A DNA stretch of 64,000 bases, from assembly GCA_964247055.1 (NCBI GenBank), contig OZ176055.1:372001-436000 (forward strand). The letters are read 5' to 3'. The translations under genes and the position numbers were made by a program. A model generated the notes under the pieces. The model did not search any database. It was not told the origin of the DNA and saw nothing but the letters and a program-made list of their open reading frames with translations. Every line of letters begins with the position of its first letter. The first letter of the stretch is position 1. Source of the stretch: Paragordius varius (lineage: Eukaryota; Nematomorpha). This document shows positions 51,692-60,853 of the stretch, piece after piece.

Positions 51692-52133
51692 TTGCGACTT
51701 TTTTTTGGTTAATATCAACAAATGTCACAATTACACGTAATATAATAATATACTTATTATATGCGTAAAAAGGTAAAAAATTACACAGGTATATATAAAC
51801 ATATATATATTGATTATTTTAATCCTGCGCATATTGGAAGAAAAAAGCCTATATGAAATATAAACATATATACTTGTCTTAAGCGTCCCCCTGCAATCAC
51901 TTTTATGTTTTATGTATAATAATAAAATTTATTGCTTATGAGCTATAATATAAAATCATGTTATATTTTAATAAAAAATCAAATTGTTTGTTGAAAATAT
52001 ATTTCTAATTACTAATATTTTTATTATTTTAAAATAAATTTTGATATCTATTATGCGCTTCTTTTTCCCCAAATTAATGCTATTTATAATTATAAAAATT
52101 AAATTTTGCTGGAATTTTAATAGAAATTTAAAT

Positions 52134-52253
52134 ATACCATTTCCCAGTCAGAAAAACGTTTTCCCAGTCAATCGAAACGCTTTCCCAGTAATTCTAAACA
52201 TTTTCTTAGTCAATCGAAACATTTTCCCAGTCAATCGAAACATTTTCCCAGTT
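52134..52253 (+). repeat. 21-bp minisatellite in the spacer between the duplicated units
   Basis: About six units of TTTTCCCAGTCAATCGAAAC plus A, starting with TATACCATTTCCCAG. The unit length and TACCATT edge match the subterminal repeats of MITE families 2 and 4, but the unit sequence is different. A second ATACCATTT stands at about 52319. Confidence 0.8.
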
Positions 52254-52409
52254 TGCATGAATATTTGCAATTAACTTTAATCTATAGTTACGGATAAAAT
52301 AATAACATTCATAAAAATATACCATTTTTATCTCAAAAGTCATTTAACACTTAATATTAGATCTTTAACATATATTTTACCTTATTTTTAAAATATTTAT
52401 CATTCGGTT

Positions 52410-52690
52410 CAGGGAAACCAAACGCGGCCCTACGATCATCTTTGTGCGGCCCACGAAAAATTTGGAAATCCATATGCAAAAATATGCCCACAAAATCTTA
52501 GTAATATTCATATTCCTTACGCAATTACTCTGAATGAGTCTATTAAATTGGCAAAGCATTAAAAAATAATTATATTGTGTTTGTATGTTTTATGTCTAAA
52601 AATCGAACATTTATAAGTGCCCGTATATATTCTGAATGCGAAACGCCGTGCTTTTTGAGTTAAAAATGCGGCCCGCGAACATTGTGTTGG
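52410..52690. mobile_element. Possible hAT remnant in the spacer
   Basis: Contains ACGCGGCCCTACGATC and TGCGGCCCACGAAAAATTTG near the left and TGCGGCCCGCGAACATTG near the right, phrases common near hAT ends. No clean tips or target duplication are visible. Confidence 0.35.
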
Positions 52691-52828
52691 AATATTCTTT
52701 TTTATAAAATATTTTTAAAGCATAAACTATTTTTAGATATTATTCGATATTTTTATCGACAAACTTGACATGTTTAAAAACTGTTTTAAAATGTTAAATG
52801 ACCAATTTGAAATAAAAATGTTATACGT

Positions 52829-54905
52829 GAGATCGCAGAAAAATGTAGAGAATTCAAAATCAAATGCAAATGGATGAATACAAACAACTAAACAGTGAAT
52901 TTCAAAAAAATAATTATTACGACCAACTGTGCGAAAAGTTAGAAACAGATACCAAAAATAACCGAAATCTTTTTGCTCATAAAAACAATTTTATTCCACA
53001 CAAAAAAACTTTCTACAATAGACTATGAGAAACGACAACAACCCAATCGTCACTGAAAAAGACGAAATTTGCAACTCTGGCTTAAACATATAAGTAACCT
53101 TTATGACATAAATACCCCTCAAATTATCAACGAACCTATTAGAGAGTAAGACCCATCTATAATGAAAGAAGAAGCTGAAGTATCTGCAAATCAGAGGGGC
53201 ACAGATACATCCCTACTGAAATAATAAAATATATTCTGATCGATGTACTCATCAAATTATTCCAAAATATACTTGATATGGAAACAATTCCTGATGATTG
53301 GTGTAATCAATTATGATTCCTATTTTATAAAAAGGTTTAGAGTGCGACAACTATTGCACCATAGCGCGCATTAACCAGGTGTCCGAAGTTTTCCTAAAAA
53401 CAATACAGGTTTGACTAAATACCATTCTTGACCCTGAGATATGCACGATTCAGGCTGGTTTCCGATAAGGTAGAGGATCGAGATATGATTTGCAATATGA
53501 GGTGGATATAGAAACATCGAATTCCACAAAGAACTGCATATGTGCTTTGTCGATTTCTCCAAAGCATTTGATTCCATCCAACACAATAAGTTACGAACAT
53601 CCCTAAAGCAACTTGGAGTATCAACACATTTAATCAACGTCATATTCTCAATTTACTTAAATTCACGGCTGAGTATCCACACCTCACGGTATAACTGATT
53701 CATGTAAGGTGCAAGTCGGCTTACGCCAAGGATGCGTTCTATCCCCAAATTTTTTTAACGCATATCTCGAATGCATACTGTTATGTATAATAACTTAATT
53801 GTTTTTGTTAACTTAGCTCAATTGATCTTATTTTAGTTACCTTATGAAAATATAATATTATCCTTCTCTTTTACCTTTGTGCATAATACACCTTTGTACT
53901 TGTTACGCTAAAAATGTATATTATCTTGGTTTGAATGCTTTTACCTAAATACTGTAATATTGAACCTTATGCAAATATATAACTTGTGAATGCTTTCATC
54001 TAAATATTGAAATATTTAACCTTATGCAAAAATGCAACCTCGCTCTAAAACTATATATAATGGAATATAAGTTTTTATGAGATAGAAATAAATTCCCTTT
54101 TTTTCGTTTATTACACATACTAAGAAATATGCCAGAAACTTATGGCATCAACATAGGAGGAAACCTACTAACATCCGTTCATTACGCGGATGACACAGTT
54201 TTATTTGCGGACAATGAAGACACATCGCTAAAAATACGGATTAAATATCAACTTTAAAAAACAAAAGTTATACAAATCAACCCGGCTTAAACAACAAATT
54301 TAATAATTGTCAACGGTATTCTACAGAAATAAAACGAAGAATTCCCATCGCTAAAGCAGTTGTATTCAATAATTAGATTTGGATGTCACATGACATCAAA
54401 CTAAAAACCAAAATTAGATTAATCAAGGCAACAGTTACATACCTATATGGGTTGGGGGGTGGAAGCTGGACGCTGAAAAAATAAGAAAAAATGATTAATA
54501 AATTCTTTCGAATCATGGGTTTGGACGAAACTTCTCCAAATAAAATGGATAGGCAAAATTCCTAACGCCACTATTTGAAATAAATTTAATCCGGAAATGT
54601 CACTATTGGGCAGCCTAATACGGTAAAAACTATCCTTTTTTGGCCACATTATGAGATTTAATTCAATAAAGTCACTGAAGCTGGGAAAAGTGAGTGGTGC
54701 TCGTAAAAGAGGAAAAAGAACTCGTTGGATAGATAACATCCTCAAATAAACTAACCAATCATTATCCGAACTAAACGCCAGATCCTGTATTCGCAATGAA
54801 TGGATAAGTTATATTTTCAATGTAGCAGTTAGTCGGAATCGACCTTAGCAACAACAAAAACAATTTTTTGCGGACGCATCACGTTTTAAACTTTCGAGAT
54901 ATGTT
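52829..54905 (+). mobile_element. LINE copy B (duplicate of LINE A, truncated 5')
   Basis: Follows LINE A from its GAGATCG position to the (CAA)n tail at about 54850. Reverse-transcriptase blocks are still readable: [17 protein letters not shown] near 53540-53590, [11 protein letters not shown] near 53710-53745 and HYADDTVLFAD near 54180-54210. It is more shortened than copy A and is split by a solo LTR. Many stops and frameshifts are present. Confidence 0.8.
53779..54115. mobile_element. Solo LTR of an LTR retroelement, inside LINE B
   Basis: A 337-bp sequence starting TG and ending CA, flanked by the 5-bp duplication CATAC on both sides (53774-53778 and 54116-54120). It has a TATA-like CTATATATAA and an AATAAA near its right end, as LTRs do. 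There is no internal coding region, so it is a solo LTR fossil. LINE copy A lacks it, so it is younger than the 7-kb duplication. Confidence 0.85.
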
Positions 54906-55793
54906 TAGTTTTTGACTATTTCAATAGAGAGCCCGTTAACAATTATTGAAGCGTTTCCAACTTTCGGGCTAATTAACATCTTTCTTTTTTAAAGATTAAG
55001 CCGTAGCCCATATTTTTGGCATTCATTTACAAAATGTTGTAGTATGAGCGCCCTAATGAGTTTGGAGAAGTTAAAAATATACAGTTCAGGGTCTCTTTTT
55101 TCCTTTTTTGATCAAAGGTATGGGCTTAGATTGTATCCCGACTTGTGAAGGCTTTTATACTCGCCTGAACTGGGTTGACATTGATGATGGAAAAATTGGG
55201 TAGTTTTGGGGTTTAAACATAACCTTATAATTGACAAATGTAGTAATCAAAAATTTACTCTAATAAATTCATTTAATTTTAGCTGAATTAAAATTGCAAT
55301 AATAAAAAAATATTATTTTTAATTATTCTCTGAACGGATTTACAAAAACATCAATATTTCATAGTATAGATAAATTCTACTCTAATTATTTGCATACCTT
55401 AAATGTCACTGACAAACCCTTAATTTATAATTTCAATATTTATTCATATAACGGCATTGCAGTCAATTATTCCATTAATATTTTTAGTATATATCCTAAC
55501 ACTGTGTGGCAAAATGGGCATTGATAAATAAAGGTTAATGAATCATATATCCTTCGATAGCTAAATGTTTTAGGATAATAAATATTAAAATGATATACAC
55601 GGTAAAAATACTAGGGAAAACTTTATTTGTTATTAGCAAAAATTAAAATTCCAGCTTATATAAAATATTAAATACGCGCCCGACAAAACTTTAAATTTGT
55701 TTAAAAATAGCGAAAGAATCATTTCTAAACGAAAAAATATGTTGTTTTTATTCATAATAATAACTGTAATCAATTTTTTTATCATATATACAG

Positions 55794-55915
55794 GCACTCT
55801 AAATTTTGGGGCAGATGCCGATTTAGTTGTATTAAATGGGAATGATTTACCCGTTTGTGCAACGTTTGTTCAAGGCCACCTATGTTTAGTAGCCAACAAG
55901 CAAATATATTATTAA
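55794..55915 (+). CDS. AMDHD2: Duplicated terminal exon of the deacetylase gene (exon 11B)
   Basis: Acceptor TACAG precedes 55794. The exon reads [18 protein letters not shown] and on through [20 protein letters not shown] to a stop at 55913-55915. Joined to exon 10 in phase it would give a 498-residue protein. It lacks one T present in exon 11A, so its C-terminus ends earlier; the 11A tail frame continues behind the stop, open and largely conserved. It may be an alternative last exon, which needs a 13-kb intron running antisense across coiled-coil gene A, or a dead duplicate. The sequence alone cannot decide. Confidence 0.7.
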
Positions 55916-56153
55916 AGCAAAACCATTCAAAAGATGAATCAATAACAAATAATGGAAAAAATACTCAATTTTTTAATCCCAAATATTTAGAATATCTTAG
56001 GGCTTCCGGCATAGATTTTTGTATTTTATAGGATTTTTATACATTTTCATTTTAATATTTTTAATACAGCTGCCTGAATTATTCGTTTTTACACACTTAT
56101 TATTCTTAAACAATTTTCATAGTATACAAGAGATAAATAGCAAAGTTTCACTG

Positions 56154-56376
56154 CAATTGAAATTGAAATTATACGGACAAAACGTAAAAATATAAGGACA
56201 AATATTTGTTTTCCTATAATAGCAATTGCAAAATATATATTTGATTGTGTTACCAATTTACATATCATTTTGCTATTGTAATCCCAAAATATATATACAT
56301 TGAAAAAAATCAAGATATAAAATATATTTGTCTTTATATTTTTTTTTGTTCCTATTTATAATTTCAATTTTTACTG
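56154..56376. mobile_element. MITE family 1, copy o (duplicate of m)
   Basis: Same position relative to the genes as copy m in unit A, but with about 45 bases fewer in the middle. Left arm AATTGAAATTATACGGACAA. Right end TTTCAATTTTTACTG. Confidence 0.7.
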
Positions 56377-56430
56377 CATAAACCTAAATAAATGTAATAT
56401 ATATTTTTATTTATACATTGTTATATTTTG

Positions 56431-56938
56431 CTACAATCTATCAACATAATTTTGGTTTAATTCACGTTGATATTCACAATTATCCCAAGTATTTTCATTT
56501 AGCATTTTATCTGTGGAGAAAATATAAAATATTTATATAAAAACAGTATACCATAGCTAGTCCAAAGTAACATTTTTACAACCAAACGCAACATTTTCCA
56601 TCCAACCGGAATTAAAAATGTTTTTGCTTGAAAAAATTTTGCATTTTGTCAAACGTTTGGATGAAAAAATTTTGCGTTTGTTTGATAAAATGTTGCGTTT
56701 GGTTGAAAAAATGTTATGTTTGACTGAAAAAATGTTGCCTTTGACTGAAAAATGGTATAATAAATATTTTAAGATAAAAATTACCTATTGTCGATTTTAT
56801 AGTATTTATCCTTAAGGCATCCTCTTTAATATACTCATTTAGATTTGCCGACATTTTTTCAGCCTCCTGAAAAAAATGTTAAAAATAAATTAGAAGTGCG
56901 ATTTCAATGATCAAAATTAATTTACAATGGTTTACATT

Positions 56939-56980
<42 letters not shown>

Positions 56981-59670
56981 TGAGTAAGTATATTGTTAAA
57001 AAGTTATTAAATATTTTCCAAGTAGCAAATGCAGAAAGGCGAATTATTATTGGCTAATAATAGTAAAATGAAGCCATAATTAATAACTTTCTAGCAATGT
57101 ATACCTCTTCATACTATATATATATATATATATAACTTAAATGGCAACGTTACCATACAAAAATATTAATTTAATTACTTTGGAGAATCTATTTTGTAGT
57201 CTTTGCGATTAAGGGTTTACCATATGAAAAATGTAAACACCTATAAATTCAAAGCCGTAAATTAATGATTATAAAATAAATTGAACTTTTGCTGGACCTT
57301 TATTAAAATATTTTGGCTTTTCAGATTTAGCTTATATACCTAACATTAAATGGCGTTACTTACACGTTGAAATTCTTTTTCTAGAGTTCTGATACGCCGT
57401 AAGATAGGTTCAATCATTGGTTCTATACAAAGGTCTGGACACAACATAAGCGTATTACTGTCAACATTAAATTGTAGGGTACTTTCCAAAGCTGATTTTC
57501 TAAAAAAGTAATGTTGAAAAGTATTAACGATAAGTTTATTTTCAACTTTAAAATCCTAGAAATCGGGCATGTGCTTTTAGGGGTATAAAATTAAAACTAG
57601 ATAAGTATATGGATCCTTATATAGAATTTGTCAACTTTGAAGATACCCCAGAGATAACACTTGTAATATTTTTTAAGTAAAGAAAGCAAAAACTTGCCAT
57701 AATTTTAATTAATTAAAATATATTCAAAAGCATGATTTAATCCTTCCTCCATATAATCTAAGCGACCTCCTGATGATAGAATGGTTAAGGCGTCGTGTCA
57801 TCACCCGAAAAAATTCATGACTGTCAGCGCTTGACATGCGAGTGTTGAAGTTCTCACGCTTTCTATATATTTATTTTTTTGTCGTTTTTTAACGGAAAAA
57901 AGTGAAAAAAATTTCCTCTAAAACAAGGGTGCTTATCGCAAATAACTTCGCGGGCCACAATTTCAATTCAAAAATCGGTGGGCGCACTTAAAAAAGGATA
58001 AACAGATGTAAAACTAGCTTTCGTCTATGGCAGGTGTAAATATTTAACGACAATAATTTGTCCCTAATTTGATAATTTGCCTATTGTCATAATACATCTG
58101 TATAATAATTTATAAATGAGGTTTAATATGGATCAAACGCATATAAGACCCTTGATAATCGATAATAAAATATATATGTTAACATTGTAAACTCCAAATA
58201 TAAAAACTCACGGTATAGTTTTTAAGGATTTTGTAACCGGAGTTCCGGTCGTGTTTTCTTTTCTATCATGTGATAGTTGTTCAATTTTTTTGGTCAAATC
58301 GGCCAACTGGTCTTGTATATCAAGTTTAAAATGCCTAATGCAGTAATAATTGAAATTATACGGACAAAATGTTAAATTTATAAAGACAAATATTCATTTC
58401 TAAAAGACAACCATACTTTTTAAATCTTGAGTTTTTGCATATAACTCATTGTTTTAAATTGCAAAGTATATTGATCTGTATACTGGTGACGGAATTAATT
58501 ATGTTTTTTACGATTGTAATTAAATGATTTTATAGAAAAAATTATGGTTTAAGAATGGTGGTCCTTTGAAAAAAAATATCTTTATATTTTTACGTTTTGT
58601 CCGTATAATTTCAATTTTAACTGTAAATAGTTAATAAAAAGACTTTAAAATACTTTATTTCGGATTCAATCATATTATTTCCTGTATAAGTATCGGCTAG
58701 TGTGGATTTTGCCTTCATGGATGGGAAATTATTTTTTTGCATATAAGCTTCGGAATTTTTATGTTGGGGGCTGTCCTGTTTTTCTTCAATTGGCTATATC
58801 ATATTTTTGATCGATATTGGGATTTGTAATGATCAAATTTTACATTCATTGTAGAAAATTATAATTATTAATGAAAATTTTTACTCTCTTGGCTATTTTA
58901 TATTTATAGGTCTTTGATATTTATAAAAATAAAAATTTTACACTGTTGATTTCGAAATATTTCACACCAAAATCCATTGTAAAACAAATTAGAAAATCAT
59001 TTAGCCTTATTTTTTTTATTTCTATTGAACACATTATTTATTGTAAATTTTTTTATAGAAACTATACTTCATTCCTGATATTATTTTGCAGAGAATCCTT
59101 TCCATCTGGCGTGGGGAACATAAAAGATTTTTGTGGATGTAAGCGCTTATTATGTTTGCTACTTTTATCGCTTTCAAAATCCTTCAGAGGTTTTATGAGC
59201 GGTTTTTCCACATTTGATTCAAGATTAATATCTGGAATATTTAGTGATTTCTTATGTGTTGGTTTATTTCCAACGACAGAGTCAATAGAATTGTCAGAAT
59301 GAATTCTACCATCCTCAAAATTTTCAAAATTATCATTTTTTTCTTTCTTTCCAATCTTTATATCCACATAGGAATTATTATCGCTACTATTTTCCCCAAA
59401 ATCTAGAGAAGAATTTAAGGAGGGCGAGGAATTCGTTCCTGTATAATTGGGCGCGCCAGAATTTTTTTTCGCATTGTTAACCTTTAGGGTAAGTTTGGGT
59501 TTAGAATCATCAGAATGATTAATGCTATCACTAATACTACTTTCTCCATCTTTCTCCTCTGAATACTTTGTCGTAAGTTGGGATGGAGACTTGTTTATTA
59601 CTGAACTTTTTTTTAAAAGTTCCAAGTTAGATGGTAGATTATTTTGTTTTGATGTCCTGCGATTTAGCAT
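56431..59670 (-). CDS. Unrecognised Ser/Asn-rich coiled-coil protein, copy B (6 exons)
   Basis: Exons on the minus strand: 59670..59068, 58793..58654, 58334..58212, 57499..57364, 56866..56785, 56510..56431, giving 387 residues in one frame with GT-AG introns. It is the tandem paralogue of 48591-51691. Compared with copy A, exon 1 loses one Asn codon and gains one Gly codon, exon 4 loses one Pro codon, and there are scattered substitutions; no stop or frameshift is present. The coiled-coil regions (SEIKHFKLDIQDQLADLTKK, EPILRRIRTLEKEFQREAEK) are almost unchanged, while residues 60-140 of the polar N-terminal half vary most. Function is unknown. Frame retention at this level of divergence suggests that both copies are still genes (inference). 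Confidence 0.8.
56549..56757. mobile_element. MITE family 4, copy B (expanded)
   Basis: Same element as 48709-48858, with about four full 21-bp units in the right arm (for example GGTTGAAAAAATGTTATGTT plus T) against two in copy A. Lies in intron 5 of the coiled-coil gene, copy B. Confidence 0.65.
56974..57119. mobile_element. Short MITE present only in unit B
   Basis: The left end TATAGTATGAGTAAGTATAT and the right end, inverted, TATAGTATGAAGAGGTATAC, both continue into AAAGTTATTAA. The element is flanked by TA tracts. Unit A has no counterpart at about 49040-49080, so it inserted after the duplication. It lies in intron 4 of coiled-coil gene copy B. Confidence 0.65.
58341..58623. mobile_element. 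MITE family 1, copy p (duplicate of n)
   Basis: Occupies intron 2 of coiled-coil gene copy B exactly as copy n does in copy A, with one tip close to the exon 3 acceptor. It was therefore present before the 7-kb duplication. Confidence 0.85.
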
Positions 59671-60064
59671 TAAGCGTGACTTTTTTTGGTTAATATCAAC
59701 AAATGTGACAATCACAAACGTAATATAATAATATACTGATTATATGCGTAAAAAGGTAAAAAATTACACAGGTATATATGTATTGATTTTTATTATTCCT
59801 GCGCATATTGGAAGAAAAAAGTCTATATAAAAGCTTATGTATATATATATATATATATGCTTGTCTTGAGCGTCACCCTCCTAATACTTTTATGTTTTAT
59901 GTATAATAATAAATTTTATTGCTTATAAGTTATAATATAAAATTAAATGTTATAGTTTAATATAAAATCAAATTGTTTGTTGAAAACATATTTAATTAAT
60001 ATTTTTTTATTTTTAAATTATAAAATTATGACATCTATTATGCGCATCTTTTTTTTCCCAAATA

Positions 60065-60810
60065 TAAATTATAAATTTAAATATTTTTAACGATAATACA
60101 AAGTAACGGCTGCTTTAAAAAATATATTCAATTTTATTGAATTTTCTTAAATGAGCGTTTTGTCTCCATTTGCGATGTTGCAACAGTTCCCCTTTTGTAA
60201 TCGACAAAATGAAAATTTAACCTTTTAAGCGTAGTCGCAATAAAAGATTAAAATATAGACATATAATATATAATTTCATTCTAACCATCAAATTTAGGCG
60301 ACAATTAGGACGACTTGGCGCCAAGTATAAAATTATTGCATTTTCCAAAAATTACATACACGTATTTATTCCAATCTTCTTTTACGTTCACCCATGCCTT
60401 TTTGCGTGAGGCAGCATAAATTTTTTAATCTTTAACCTATCTTCTATACACTATTATATGCTTATTTTCTAAAAATCATCTTACTTTTCTAAGCCTCCAA
60501 TATACTATAACCTGAATATTATAATAAAACTAATTTATCCTTACATTTAGCAGTTTTCCCATATACTTTTTTTTCGCAAATATTTTGGATAACATAAAAA
60601 TGGAATAATATCAAATTATTGATGCACTTGATTTATTAAATTTTCCCAATTTTATATGTATTATGTAATAAATTGTACAAATCAATAATCAAATATTTTT
60701 TTACAATCATTATCCCATATTTTCCACCATATTCGCCACAGAATTGTAAAGTGGGAAGTATGGTAGATGTTGAATATATATGTAGAAGAATACAATTGTT
60801 TATAAAAGTG
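60065..60810. other. Intergenic stretch between coiled-coil gene B and the proline-rich gene
   Basis: Outside the duplicated unit. I see no gene, RNA or mobile element. A less AT-rich patch at about 60150-60430 has no open frame or recognisable motif. Confidence 0.4.
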
Positions 60811-60816
60811 TTTATT
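60811..60816 (-). terminator. Polyadenylation signal AATAAA of the proline-rich gene
   Basis: AATAAA on the minus strand, about 40 bases after the stop codon at 60854-60856. Confidence 0.6.
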
Positions 60817-60853
60817 ATTGGTATTTTCTAGTTAACCATTGTAAGTGTATGTT

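Larger units (their letters stand above)
45153..52078 (+). repeat. Segmental duplication, unit A
   Basis: Matches 52829-60064 in the same orientation over its whole length, roughly 90% by eye in non-coding parts. It includes most of LINE A, its 3' flank, the deacetylase terminal exon, the six-exon minus-strand gene and its upstream region. The left edge lies inside the LINE at GAGATCG. The right edge lies near ATCTATTATGCGC. A 750-bp unique spacer separates the two units. Confidence 0.9.
52829..60064 (+). repeat. Segmental duplication, unit B
   Basis: Direct copy of 45153-52078. Differences from unit A include a solo LTR in the LINE, a short MITE at about 56974-57119, more 21-bp units in family 4, and loss of the long TA tracts and of the right end of the hAT-like element. 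Confidence 0.9.

Noticed and set aside
51540-51740. Plus-strand frame opposite exon 1 of the coiled-coil gene (also at 59522-59728)
   Set aside because: Antisense shadow of the Ser/Asn-rich exon; the minus frame has conserved splicing and whole-codon indels.
55697-55793. Extension of exon 11B upstream as an independent gene with a hydrophobic start
   Set aside because: The hydrophobic text is intron T-richness; a good acceptor at 55794 and the matching exon 11A show that this is a terminal exon.
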